A DNA stretch of 64,000 bases from Chalara sp. BL73 (taxonomy: Eukaryota > Ascomycota > Leotiomycetes > Helotiales): the NCBI GenBank assembly GCA_918026815.1, contig CAKJVC010000148.1:744001-808000 (forward strand). The letters are read 5' to 3'. This document shows positions 35,007-45,720 of this stretch, one piece after another. The position numbers were made by a program, and so were the translations under genes. Under the pieces are notes generated by a model, which was not told the DNA's origin, ran no database searches, and saw nothing but the letters and a program-made list of their open reading frames with translations. Each line of letters starts with the position of its first letter. The first letter of the stretch is position 1.

Positions 35007-36233
35007 GGGACGGGAGGCTCAGTCGGTGTGAGACTCTGGTGCAGGTGATTACTCGCAGTTGCTCGTTTGTTGCAAATTTACAAAGTTTCGAGGATGAATA
35101 ATTCAACCTTGCGTAGCTTAGACCGTTGCAGGTATATGGAAGTTATAAAGGGAGGCAGGCATAATTTGAATGAATTATTATGGTGGCGTGGCTGGTCACC
35201 TTCAGTTTGAGGTTAGGCTCAGCCTTCATCAAGACCCCTAAATATCCCTGTTCTTGGCATTCTCCAGGTTTTCATGTCAGGTACCAAGCGTCACACAGCC
35301 TCAAGATCTCCGTTGCTAGATTTCATGCGATCCAGAATATTTAAATGGCCTCGCATGAAGCTTTAAACCACTTGTTACCTGCTTTAATGCCGTAATTCAT
35401 TAGATTCTTCATCAACTCTTTAGTTAATGCTCCAAGCGCTCTACTTCGTGTTGTTTCAAGTATTTTACAAGGTGGCTGGTTGCTGGATCATCTACCCGCG
35501 TACTCGCCCAAATTTAGTACATCAAATGCGAGTTATCGGAACGAGCCGAGGCTCTCTTAGGAAAAGGTACAGCTTTTCATTCTATCATTTACATTAGAGA
35601 GTCGCGAGCCTGCGAAGTGCATCGATTGAACAGCTCACATCATTTACAGTCACAAGATCCCAAGTGGGGGGCGATTGCTTATGTCTGGCTTTTACGTATA
35701 ATGTTGTCAAGACTGCTCTACAAATGTAAGAAGACAAGGCTCAATGACTCATGACCAGATGGGGAGCGGAAAGCGATACTTTAGAACAGCAGAGAAAGTC
35801 CACAGCTATTTTACTCAGAACCACATCCATAACCTCCATGCAAACTGCTGCGAGTAGGCGTAGCTCAGATAAGGAACATAGTTCCTTCTCGCTCTATACC
35901 ACAATTCATCGCGTGCTGTCTTTTTGTGATATAACGTGTGTTACTTCCAAATCCTTGGCGCAAATACCAGTGCCACATCGACTGTGCTTGGTGCCTCATT
36001 GGTCTTGAGGACAAGATTTTGAGCAATGGCTAACCCTCGTTCAAGGTCCCTTGAAGCGCTAACAATTACTAAGGCAACACTGATTCCAGTTCTAGTGACG
36101 ATGCAAAGCACAGTGATATAGTTAGCACGATTTGCGATGGGAAATGCGGCCGACCTCAAAGTTGGGGGCTCCTGGACTGCACAAGACTTTTGCTCTTTAT
36201 CTTTCTTCATTCCGCGCCACTTGGCAGCCAAAA
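35007..36233. other. Intergenic
   Basis: About 1.2 kb. An open minus-strand frame of about 98 codons (36237-35941) abuts the F-box stop in another frame. It has no domain and no plausible splice connection that I could support. Nothing else recognised. Confidence 0.4.
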
Positions 36234-37469
36234 TCACTGTACATTTCCCTCATGCTTGTCCAAATTCCGATACGGAGTCATGAAGCTTCTCCAGGTATAA
36301 AAGAGATTGTCTGAAGTCAGCTGTACCTTGCAGAGCTGTCGCATTTCATTATCAGGAGGCAGTCTGACTTTCCAAGGCCAAGACTTCAATCCAAGTGCAC
36401 ACATGCGCTGATAGCTCCAGAAGCTCATTCCTAAACTGCGAAGATCTCGGGAATCTTGGTTGGCAGATGAAGTCACGATGCGCACAGAAGGGCCATAGCC
36501 CGCGCCGGGCATATCGACATTTTCCTTTAGATCGGCAATATTGTCAGGGGAAAGGTTCATCAGATTGGCTGTTGTTGGCCAACCCTTTTGAGCTGCTGTG
36601 AAATGCAATACTGGCAGCCTATTACGCTCTGTCTTCTGCAAAGATTCCTCCCCCACAAAAAATTGAAGAACCGTCTCCATCTCCTCAAGCTCAAAGCTAT
36701 GCACTGCCCACCAAAACTCGCGTGGCTTAATATCTCGTAACAACTTGCAATTGGCGACAGGCCATGAAGCTTGATTCACTTGCTGAAAATGATAATAGAT
36801 CTCGAGTCGAATGAGTGCCCGCAATACTCTATGCTCTTCGATAGATGATGGAGGTCCACAGTCTAGTGGCGTATATTCGATTCCCGGCGGCCAGCCTTCG
36901 TTATACGCATGTCGGTTCGAACCAAACGTGAAGGAGGAGTCTTGGAGATGAGATGGTCTGATCTTTAAGAGTCTCTCATATAAACCCCAAAGAATATAGT
37001 AGCCGAGGCGTTCGATGTTTGCTAAGGTTGACAAAGTCTTTTGCCCTGGAGACGATGTGGAGATGGGCTGTGAGGAAGACGAAGATTTTATCTGTTTAGT
37101 AATATACTCAAAAGTCTGGACGAGATCTTCTGTCATATATGATATCGAGTCTCTGGAAGTGGTATCAAGAAGCTCTCTGAAAAAGCTAACAAAATCATCG
37201 GATGAGAAGCCAGGTGACTGCAGCTTCACGAGTGCTCCTATGAGTTGTTGTGTATGTGGCGGCATCGAAGTCTGACCAACTGCTTTCAGGATTTCAAAAC
37301 CACACTCTTCGAAAAGAGAGAAGATGCATGGTGATGCCTCCACTAAGTTTTCCAGAGTTGTGTAGTCTGGTACAAGCTTAACAATATCAAGGACAATGTA
37401 CACCGGGAGATTGGTAAAGGGGTCCATTCCTTCGGATCCTGCTACCACAAATTGGTAGCAACCAAACAT
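36234..37469 (-). CDS. F-box-like domain protein
   Basis: A single ORF of up to 411 aa. An F-box-like motif lies at the N-terminus: MDPFTNLPVYIVLDIVKLVPDYTTLENLVEASP. The remainder is a fungal-specific region without a named domain (YYILWGLYERLLKIRPSHLQ, REFWWAVHSFELEEMETVLQFF, GMSFWSYQRMCALGL). Such proteins are presumed substrate receptors of SCF ubiquitin ligases; no substrate is known. The more likely start is the Met at 37427 that begins MDPFTN; the ATG at 37469 adds 14 residues. A possible 3' intron near LCKVQLTSDN cannot be ruled out. Confidence 0.7.
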   Translation of the reverse strand: MFGCYQFVVAGSEGMDPFTNLPVYIVLDIVKLVPDYTTLENLVEASPCIFSLFEECGFEILKAVGQTSMPPHTQQLIGALVKLQSPGFSSDDFVSFFRELLDTTSRDSISYMTEDLVQTFEYITKQIKSSSSSQPISTSSPGQKTLSTLANIERLGYYILWGLYERLLKIRPSHLQDSSFTFGSNRHAYNEGWPPGIEYTPLDCGPPSSIEEHRVLRALIRLEIYYHFQQVNQASWPVANCKLLRDIKPREFWWAVHSFELEEMETVLQFFVGEESLQKTERNRLPVLHFTAAQKGWPTTANLMNLSPDNIADLKENVDMPGAGYGPSVRIVTSSANQDSRDLRSLGMSFWSYQRMCALGLKSWPWKVRLPPDNEMRQLCKVQLTSDNLFYTWRSFMTPYRNLDKHEGNVQ

Positions 37470-38294
37470 TCAGGTCATTCAAAAGCTGTAGTTTGATGAC
37501 AGCCTGGATGTGTTGCTGATGACGGAGCAGTGCAGAACTGGAGAGGAGTTTACCCCACTTGTCATACACGTGATCATCCGCCTGACCATCTAGTCTTCAG
37601 GATTCCAGAAGACAACCGTTGATTGTAGTAAAGCATTACTTCCGCATAATGATCATAATTATGTCCACCGAGAAGTCTTGGTACATCTTGAGACTACTAG
37701 TGGCTATGTGCATTTGATCCTCTTCTGTGCCCAGTCATCCCGATATCCTTTTCCATAGAGGAGCTTCTTCGAGCGGATAGTTTGCCAGTCTTCATGGTAA
37801 GAATTAATATCTTTCGTGCAATAGAGCAACCCCATGCCTGCTGAGCTTGAGAATATCGCGTCCGTACAAGCATTCAAATAGAATCTTGACACAGAGTGAG
37901 CATGTATGTGTAAGGAAGAAGCAAACGATGAGGTGGGCTAGGCCTGCGCGCACTTGATTGAAGTCTTCCTGGCGTAAGAGACAGAATGTCCCTAAGGAAA
38001 GCATATATGGACAGTAACTGGCTTTCTTCACTCTTCTCAACTTCTCGTTACCATTCAATTCATGTATCTTGTGCTCAATTTTATTTTATTTTGAGTTGCT
38101 TTATTCCCCTTTATTGTTAGCATAGGAAATATATAGCGTGCCTCCGTCAGATATATCAAGTAGGCTCAGTGAGCGTGCTAGTTAAAGAAAACGGTACTCA
38201 TGTAATTTCAATTCCATGCTTATCACTACACGTGCATGTACATTTAGGAACGCCATGTCCTTCCCCAAAAAAAGGCTAATATACATTACAATCA
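37470..38294. other. Intergenic
   Basis: About 0.8 kb, AT-rich, no gene recognised. Short minus-strand frames at 37704-38058 lack any feature. Confidence 0.45.
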
Positions 38295-39203
38295 CTACCT
38301 CCGAGCTGCTACAGTGGAAGATACAGTAGCTGTAGCTGTAGCACTTGAAGAAGTAGTGGTTCCACTGCCGCCTCCATCCTTGACCACCACGGCTTGTACA
38401 ACCTGACCGAGAGAATTCGTGATAATATTGACCAGCGCGTTAAGCGGCGAGTACAAGTATGTCTTCTGGGTGAACCCACTACCGAGGTCTTTGATGGCCC
38501 CAGTAGCCGTCATGTTCGTCAAGTAGTCGCCAACGATGGTGCTAACAGTTCCAGTCGCGCCGCCCACAACCTGCTGCACAATATTACCCAAATTATCGAT
38601 CAAGAAATTGAGCGTCGTTCCTCCTTGTGTGATAGAACCAAGCAATCCATCAACAACACCAACAACGGCATCAAGCAAGTCCCCAACTTCTTGAAGCGCG
38701 GTAAGAAGAAGTGGGTTGAGATCCAGAGAGTTGAAAACGCGCTCCACAATGGCAACAAGGTTCCCCAAGCGCACAGTGAGCTCAAGCTCAGCTGCAACAT
38801 CAACGATGGTCAAATTAACCTTTTCGATAGAGACTGCAACACCAGCATTGATTTTCACAAGACCGGCAACGGCGGCATTGAGATTGATATCTGCCTTCAA
38901 ATTGTCCACATTCAACTCAATGCGCCCGACAGACAGCTCTGGTACATGCAGGTACACATCCGGAGGCTCAGATCCATTCAGAACGCCAGTTCCACCTGAT
39001 ATTGTTGAAGTTGTGCCATTTGTAGTTCGCGTAGTAGAACTTCTGGTGCTGGACGGGCTCAGAGTCGGCGCGGGAGTCGTCTCCCCAACTGTGCTTGTAG
39101 GTTCTGCCGACGTATCTGTCACGGTGGGAGTTTGAGCGTATGTTGATGCGATATTGAAGATGAAGAAGGCGAGCAAAGCTAGGAAAAACGAGCGTGACGC
39201 CAT
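38295..39203 (-). CDS. Secreted Ser/Thr-rich protein, paralog of the 40408 gene
   Basis: A single-exon ORF of 302 aa. A signal peptide (about residues 1-23, ending STYAQ) is followed by a Thr/Ser/Pro-rich stretch to about 72, likely O-glycosylated. A conserved region starts at PPDVYLHV and includes RIELNVDNLKADINL, INAGVAVSIEKVNL, VRLGNLVAIVERV and LDLNPLLL, an alternating hydrophobic pattern suggesting beta or amphipathic repeats. The C-terminal half has YLTNMTATGAIKDLG and ends in a Ser/Thr/Ala tail with AARR and no GPI-type hydrophobic end. It is probably extracellular or wall-associated. No named domain. It is the same length as, and clearly related to, the divergent gene at 40408. Confidence 0.8.
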   Translation of the reverse strand: MASRSFFLALLAFFIFNIASTYAQTPTVTDTSAEPTSTVGETTPAPTLSPSSTRSSTTRTTNGTTSTISGGTGVLNGSEPPDVYLHVPELSVGRIELNVDNLKADINLNAAVAGLVKINAGVAVSIEKVNLTIVDVAAELELTVRLGNLVAIVERVFNSLDLNPLLLTALQEVGDLLDAVVGVVDGLLGSITQGGTTLNFLIDNLGNIVQQVVGGATGTVSTIVGDYLTNMTATGAIKDLGSGFTQKTYLYSPLNALVNIITNSLGQVVQAVVVKDGGGSGTTTSSSATATATVSSTVAARR

Positions 39204-40407
39204 GCTGCTTCACAAGAGCAAGTGCAGACAACCGAAGAGACGACGAGATGCGGTGGCCGATAGTTTTGATAAGTGCTCAACCTCGCAGCCCCTACCCAGG
39301 ATCAACGCTCTTCATTTCGCCCTCCTAAACTGAATGCCGTCATCTGCATTTCAAACTCTTACTAATTTCCCCAATATCAAGCTAATGGGCGAAAAACCTG
39401 TATTCGCTGGGAAATTTGATGCAGGCCGCTATCCCTCCTGATGGTGCTGGCATTGGATTATTGTACTGTACATGCTTGCATACTTGGATAGACGGGGTGT
39501 TTGTGCTTTGGGAAGAGAAGCTGATTGGTGCCCTTCAAGTGTTAGAGGCCGGTAAGTCAAAAGTATTCGATGAACCTGCTGTTTAGCGGGCCATTAGCGC
39601 CTTCTGAACCCTGAGGTTGTGGGGTATATAAGGTTCTCGGTTGATTCGGTAAGCCTTAATTTCCATGCACTAATGCCAGGCACCGGGAAATCTCCGCCCT
39701 GCAACCTTTCGGTGACAAGCCCTGACAAAAACCGGTTGTGTCCTTTGCTTTGCTTTATTACTATGTTTGCAATTCATGTTTTGTCATATCGAATCATTAT
39801 TTCTCTCTACGAGAAGTTGGTCAAACTGGGGTTGGGCTCATGGAACTGTCACCTATCTAATGGCAGCGGAACTTGAGCCGCGGAGAACCCTCCGTCGCGG
39901 ATACTTGAGTCGATCATTTTGACGTTGATGCAGCGCCAATCCCGTATAATCCAGGATCCATCAAGCCCCCTTTCAGATGTGGAGATTTGACTCCATCGCC
40001 CGATGCATATTTTGGATGCGCAAGATGGGATTTCTCAATCCGCATGCAGTCTGCACGAAACCTGATTTTGTTCAACGTTTCCTTGGAAACTTGAAATTGT
40101 CCCTCTTCCCGTCCCTAGCCTATCCCCCATATAGCTCAAACAGGATTCGTCCAATATAGCCCTCGGCAAATTTTAGCCCAACCAGTTCATGCCGTTCTCC
40201 TCGACACTGCATACAGCACAGTATCCCCTCAGATTGCATGGTGCAGGGTTACTGAGAAAAATGACATCGTCAGAGGACCCCAGCTTGAATCGCGCGAACG
40301 CGTGCTCTACTCTCGCTCATTCAATTTCACCATATCTACGCCTGTCCCCAGGGAAAACCGCCTCAAAGCAAGCGGCCTCCTGATCGCGGCTCAGCATTAC
40401 ACTCGTT
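39204..40407. promoter_or_regulatory. Divergent promoter region between the secreted paralogs
   Basis: About 1.2 kb holding both promoters. Some short open frames are present without features. No defined element recognised. Confidence 0.4.
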
Positions 40408-41316
40408 ATGGCTCGACTCTCCCTTCACGCTGTGCTCGCCCTCTGCTTCATTGTCGCCAGTCTCATCAGCGCGCAAACGTCCGCAGACTCTGATGGCTAC
40501 ATTGGCTACTCGCTCGAGCAGACTGGCGATCCCGAATCCGTCATCTATGCCACGAATTCTACAACCCCCAACGTCTCAACGACATATCCACCTCCAGACG
40601 TCTTCCTGAATGCCAGCGTGCACGTTGGCGAGATAAGTCTCGAGGTCGACAACATTACCGCGAAGGTCAACCTTGACGCCCAGGTCCTCCAGTTGCTGCA
40701 GTTCAACGCCGGAGTCGAAGCCTCCATCGACCGGGTTTCCCTCCTGATCCAAGAAGTGAACGCCAAAGTCCTGCTGGAGGCTCGACTCGGCAATATCCTG
40801 CTAATGGTCTCCAATGTCCTCGACTCGCTCGACCTGAATCCCATTCTCGCCACATTAGGCCAGACGCTCACAGGCGTGGTCGACGACATCGGCGATGTGC
40901 TCGGCGCCGACGCCTCTACAGCCAGCGCGGTCGAGAGACGCTCTTCCTACACTCTAACGCACAATATCCTTTACTCTGTGAACAACTATGCCGGCCAAAC
41001 GCACACGAACCGCATCCTGGCGCAAAACGGAAGCATCATCGATCAATCCGTCGATAACCAGGGCGATGTGTACGCCGAAGTCACGGTAGGCTCTTACCTC
41101 CAGGACATGACGTTCAACGGGTACAACAGGACGGTGACCGGCCACGGAGAGGCCGTGAGGGAATTGGAGTATGTGTACACGCCGTTCCCGGGGCTGGAAG
41201 TCATTGCGGGGATATTTACGAACGTGAGGGGGGAGGTGGTTGCGACGAGCCTGATTGCGGAGGCGAGGGGTGGAGGAAGCAGCACGGTTGCTGCTGACGA
41301 GGAGTTAAAGGCATAG
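40408..41316 (+). CDS. Secreted protein, paralog of the 38295 gene
   Basis: A single-exon ORF of 302 aa with a signal peptide (about residues 1-22, ending LISAQ). The shared region aligns block by block with its neighbour: PPDVFLNA/PPDVYLHV, ISLEVDNITAKVNL/IELNVDNLKADINL, FNAGVEASIDRVSL/INAGVAVSIEKVNL and LDLNPIL/LDLNPLL. The middle differs: after a VERRSS site there is NNYAGQTHTNRILAQNG and SIIDQSVDNQGDVY, a repeat style seen in fungal wall proteins. The C-terminal part matches again (YLQDMTFNGY, IFTNVRGEVVA). Codons are GC-rich. Role unknown; extracellular location is inferred. Confidence 0.8.
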   Translation: MARLSLHAVLALCFIVASLISAQTSADSDGYIGYSLEQTGDPESVIYATNSTTPNVSTTYPPPDVFLNASVHVGEISLEVDNITAKVNLDAQVLQLLQFNAGVEASIDRVSLLIQEVNAKVLLEARLGNILLMVSNVLDSLDLNPILATLGQTLTGVVDDIGDVLGADASTASAVERRSSYTLTHNILYSVNNYAGQTHTNRILAQNGSIIDQSVDNQGDVYAEVTVGSYLQDMTFNGYNRTVTGHGEAVRELEYVYTPFPGLEVIAGIFTNVRGEVVATSLIAEARGGGSSTVAADEELKA

Positions 41317-41552
41317 TTGCTTCATACTTGTATATGAGCTATATAATACCCGAATTTCTCTAGTTGTCTTGCGCGCTCTAAAATCCCTCAACCGAAGACT
41401 GCAGATCTGAGACTCATGGTAAAACGCTTTGGATCTTTTCCGTGTCCCTTATATGCCATTAATAATATACATCAAGAAAAAAAATGGGTATATCAGTCGA
41501 ACTCCGCGTCGACTCCCGCATAAATGCACGCTCTCCCCTCCCGTCGCCGTCA

Positions 41553-42693
41553 TCACGACGCAGGCAACTCGGTCCTCCTATACGGCTCGTACGGGCTGGC
41601 GGCATACAAGCTATCCGTCCCCTGCGGAGTGGCGACGCTCGGGCTCGAATGCAGCTCCACAGGGGACGTCTGGACCGGCGGTCCTCCATATTTATGATCC
41701 ATGACCGGGGCGCCCGCGCCCACGGCCGAGCCCTCCAGCTCCGGGTTCACGACCCGATACCTTTTCCGCGCGCGATACCAGAGACCGAACGCCAACGCCG
41801 CGAGCGCGATCACCACGATCGGGACTCCAATCCCGACACCGATTTTTGCGCCGGTGCTGAGCCCGCCGCCGCCCGATGAGGCCGGACCTGTATTGGTTGG
41901 TGCGCTGGTATCAGATGTCGATGTGCCTGTCGTTGTTTGAGAAGTAGTTGTGGAGGTGGAGGTAGGAGGCGTAGCGAAGAGTTTCAGATCCGAGCTCTGC
42001 CACCATACTGGGATTCCGTCGCCAAAAAGGGTATAGGGGTCTTCCGTGGTATAGGTTGTTGTTCTAAGATTTGTCCCAGAGCCGTCTGTTCCAACGAATT
42101 TTTGGCCGTCCCAGTCCGGTCTTTTGTAGACAAAGGTTGTGCGAGCAAGCGCGAGCGATTGGCATTGGTGCCCGAGGCCCGCGTATGTGTAACCGCTGAC
42201 AAGAGTGAGATGAGATGGCTGGGTAGAGATGAATGGTTTAAATGGATACTTACGATGGACAGCATACATAGGCTGTTGTTTCAGAGTCTAACGGAATTTG
42301 TGTCGGTATCCCTGATGAGCCGACTCCCAGCTGCGTGGATAGCTTCGTCGCTTGCTGCCAGCCTTGCGGACATTGCGCAGGAGAGTCTATCCAGATTGTC
42401 TGAGTATGTTGTTCAAAATAATGCATTGCGCGTCACTCACAGTAATAAAAATTCCATCCCCCCGACGCATTAACGTTTCTGGACTCTGGGTAACACGCTG
42501 AATCGAAATACCCGTTACCGCGATGACCAAAGTACATATTCGAGCTGTATGTTAAAGTGGACAGACATGATGCTGGCGGGGTGAAGGTGGCATACACAGC
42601 CCCACGATTGTAATCAGAAATCACTGACGCGTCGGTGAAGGTGACTGTCGACCTCGACGTCGATGTCGACGACGACGTGGATTCACTTGTCAT
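41553..42693 (-). CDS. Single-pass fungal surface protein with Cys-containing ectodomain and S/T stalk
   Basis: Three exons (42693-42441, 42386-42254, 42195-41553) give 342 aa. The ectodomain starts with a Ser/Thr run, then YNRGAVYATFTPPASC, YFGHRGNGYFDSACYP and, across introns, FYYYSPAQCPQGW, AYVCCPSGYTYAGLGHQCQS and FGDGIPVWWQSSDLKLF. A Thr/Ser-rich stalk (about 205-245) leads to one transmembrane helix (IGVGIGVPIVVIALAALAFG) and a cytosolic tail with RARKRYR. This layout is common in fungi and resembles wall-stress sensors in topology, but the domain is not WSC. The start at 42693 gives no classical signal peptide, so a further 5' exon is possible. Function unknown. Confidence 0.72.
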
Positions 42694-43397
42694 TTTCGCT
42701 GCTGGTGATGGAAGAGAAGGGCAGCGAAAAGGACTTCCATTGCAATTAGAGAACGAGTTAGGGAAATGTGCTAATATAACGTAAATGCTGGGGTCAGGCC
42801 CGCTCAAACATTTCTCGTCCTTGTCGCAGCACGCTAGAAGAAGTTATGAAGTCGTTCATTGGAGGCTCGCTTCAAAAAGGGGCGGAAGCGACAGGTGCTG
42901 GGGGCTGAAGACCCACTTATTACTGTATGGAGCGTAGTGTAGCTTCAAGATACTCAGCCTCTCTGCGGCACAGTATAAGCTCAGGCATCTTGATTTGTAA
43001 CCCCGAAATAGCATATCTCCGTAAACCAATTGCTTCTTCAGTACAAACCCCGCATGTCGAGACAGTTCTTTTCAAGCGTTTCAAGAAATAAGGCACAAAT
43101 TCTGAAAACTGGGGTTGTACTAAGAAAAATAAAGGAAGTTCATTTGTCAATCGCGATTCTGATCAGGAGTCATACCCTGATGCAAGATCTCAGAAGGATC
43201 TTGCCCAGGCTGTCATCAATACACGTCTTTAAACCAAACGAAAGATGAACATCAAGTCCAAGTCATCATACGTAAAGCATCACATGTAAAACCAAAATAT
43301 CGTTCATCAACACGCAAAGCAACTCTCTCAAACCAAATGGATAACTGAAAGGTGACTCGGGACGAACGGCTGCAGGGATTTGAAACTCGAAAATACT
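42694..43397. other. Divergent intergenic region
   Basis: About 700 bp upstream of both the surface protein and the hydrolase. No gene recognised; it could hide a signal-peptide exon of the surface protein. Confidence 0.4.
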
Positions 43398-44458
43398 ATG
43401 AAGCAATTCATCCAGAAATTTGCTCTGAGGAAGGCACCTCAAAAAGACAACCAATCGAGAAAGACGCCGTCTCCTCTGTCTACTGACAAGCATGGGCTGA
43501 AATTGGTGTATGAAAGTACTACACCTTCTGTCGAGTGAGTTTTCGAGAAGATTTGGAGGATAGGTGTCTGATCAGAGAGCAGTATCGTAGCTATCCATGG
43601 ACATGGCGGCCATTGGAAGAAGTCATGGATTTACACACAACCGGATGGATCAGACATCTTCTGGTTGCAGGATCTCGTGCCGGCAGTATTACCTAGTTCA
43701 AGAATTCTCTCCTTTGGCTATGATGCCTCGAATGCATTATCCTCGGCTGTGCAGGATATTGCCTCTGAGTTCTTGAATGTTATTATGAAATTGCGGCGTG
43801 ACAGGAATGTCAGTACGTAATCTGAATCCAAGATGCCACCGTCAATTGACCTCTGATCAAACAGAAGGGAGACCTCTTATACTCATCGCTCATAGCTTTG
43901 GCGGCCTTTTGATAAAAGGCGTATGTTGCATCTATCCGTAAACCCAATTCCAGCAAGTACTGAGGTATATAGGCTCTTGGAACGTGTGTACAATCGTTAC
44001 AAGCTTTTGGCGACCTCAGATCATCAATTCATGCCATTCTTTTCTTCGGTGTGCCGAAGAGCGTAGAGGCATCGTTTGGCAACCTCGGTGATATGGCGCT
44101 GGAGGCAGATAATCTCTCAGATCCGCCTTTGATTGTGGCGTTGAAACGTGACGTCCGGTGGTTGCAAGAAATGAACGAAGAATACAACAAGATCAATAAT
44201 GAGTTCATTGAGATTTACTTCACTGAGACTGACGGCTCATCCGGCATCCAACCGGAGGTGAGGAGAGTAGCCGCTACAGGTGTAACCACAATTAATGACA
44301 TAATATAGGTATCAACGGTAGATTCGGAATCAGTAAAAGTGATCCCACTTAATAAGACTCATGGTGCAATGATCCGCTTTCCGTCAGCGGACGATGAGGA
44401 CTTCAAGAAGGTTGCGCACTCCTTGGTGGAGGTGTACCACCATTTGCAAGGAATATAG
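43398..44458 (+). CDS. Alpha/beta hydrolase, lipase-like, of the NLR-associated type
   Basis: Five exons (43398-43534, 43583-43812, 43865-43920, 43973-44257, 44309-44458) give 285 aa. After a basic N-terminus comes GLKLVYES, then VDIVAIHGHGGHWKKSW (oxyanion-loop type HG), DIFWLQDLVPAVLP, RILSFGYDA, and the nucleophile elbow LILIAHSFGGLLIKGAL with Ser near residue 132. HAILFFGVPK and NKTHGAMIRF (likely catalytic His near 254) complete the pattern. In many ascomycetes this domain forms the N-terminus of NACHT or NB-ARC proteins with TPR or ankyrin repeats. Here it ends with a stop after the fold, so it stands alone. A serine esterase or lipase activity is likely; substrate unknown. Confidence 0.85.
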
Positions 44459-45111
44459 GCCCCGCAGATTCTCAGATCTTATATGAGGGGTCCTTGCTAT
44501 GCTAAAATGCACCAGCCATATGCCTCTCTGATGCACGCCAAATGCCGACGTGCTTCGGAATCAGAAACGGAAGAAGGCTCTTGGATTGTCTAATCAGTAG
44601 CGATCTCCGCGCTCTTGGATTGCAAATGCGCCCCCAAGTCTCAAATAGCGTGGGAATCTAGTGCACAACGGACACCAAGTCATGCTTAGAATAGAGAATT
44701 TTCAAGCCACTGGGGTTATTTTGTTGTAGATCGGCGGTGCATGTTCACTACAAGATCCTAATAGCGGAAAGGACTATTTTACCAAGAGTAATTGCGTTCA
44801 CCACAAGTGATAGATTCTCATGGCAAGTAGGCCACAATCAAGCTTTCCCATCTTTCGGATTAACAAAAAGACTAATCAGGCAAAACATAAACAGAGGGGC
44901 GGGAGCATCCGCACTGAGGGGTTTGAAGGGCGAGCGGGGTTTCCGGCCAAGTCTCGGACATTTCCCGGTATCGCGATTGGAACTATCACTTCCACTACTT
45001 CAAGGACTTTACATCACTACTGTTCTCCTGTCTTCCTATAAAGCTTCATTCTTCTCTCATACACTCCATAACCACCAATTGCACATCTATACCATAATCC
45101 TTGTTTTCAAG
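44459..45111. other. Intergenic, upstream of the cyanase
   Basis: About 650 bp. A pyrimidine-rich leader and a TATA-like site lie at its end. No gene seen. Confidence 0.45.
45037..45043 (+). promoter_or_regulatory. TATA box-like element of the cyanase gene
   Basis: TATAAAG about 70 bp before the start codon, followed by a C/T-rich leader with CACTCCATAACCACC. Position and context fit a core promoter. Confidence 0.45.
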
Positions 45112-45720
45112 ATGGCAGACAAACCCGTCATCGCAACTCTTGATGTGTGTGCCCCTCACTACCCCGCGGTTCCATACACCCATTCTAACATCTACAGAGC
45201 TCAATCGTCAACCGCCTCCCCAATTCCTCGCAAACTCTCTTCGCAGCCAAAGCCGCCCAATCCCTGACCTTCGAAGCCATTGCCTCCGCCCTCGGCCGTT
45301 CCGAAGTCGCCGTCGCCGCGCTCTTCTACGGACAAGCGCAAGCCTCCCCCGCCGACATCAAAGCCCTCTCCTCCATCCTGCACATCGATGAATCGATCCT
45401 TGCTTCCCAGCTCTCCGGATACCCAGACCGGGGACACTCAGCGCCTATGCCGCCGGTGGAGCCGCTGATTTATAGATTGTATGAGATTGTGCAGAATTAT
45501 GGGTATGCGTATAAGGCGGTGCTGAACGAGAAGTTTGGGGACGGCATTATGAGCGCGATTAGCTTTAGCACGAAGGTTGAGAAGGAGACTGATGAGCAAG
45601 GCACTTGGGCTGTTATTACGCTAAGAGGAAAGTGGTGAGTACTGTTTCTTTTGGTTTTGATATGATTATAAGTAGGGACTTGGCTAATACTTTTGCAGGT
45701 TGCCGTACAGCCGATTCTAG
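45112..45720 (+). CDS. cyn1: Cyanate hydratase (cyanase)
   Basis: Three exons (45112-45144, 45198-45634, 45699-45720) give 163 aa. The last exon encodes only LPYSRF plus stop, after KW. The N-terminal helical domain has [20 protein letters not shown] and [15 protein letters not shown]. The catalytic residues fall at R104, E107 ([10 protein letters not shown]) and S130 ([10 protein letters not shown]), each eight positions after R96, E99 and S122 of the E. coli enzyme, so the active site is intact. The enzyme turns cyanate and bicarbonate into ammonia and CO2 via carbamate. It works as a cytosolic decamer in bacteria. It is unrelated in function to its neighbours, so no operon-like link is implied. 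Confidence 0.93.

Noticed and set aside
35941..36237. 98-codon open frame abutting the F-box stop
   Set aside because: Tested as a 3' exon of the F-box gene; no donor/acceptor pair gave a consistent phase, and it has no domain.
38394..39135. Long plus-strand ORFs of 139 and 201 codons
   Set aside because: They are antisense shadows of the secreted-protein gene, which has a signal peptide and a paralog.
41484..42473. Plus-strand ORFs of up to 178 codons
   Set aside because: Antisense to the surface protein gene, whose three exons join into conserved motifs.
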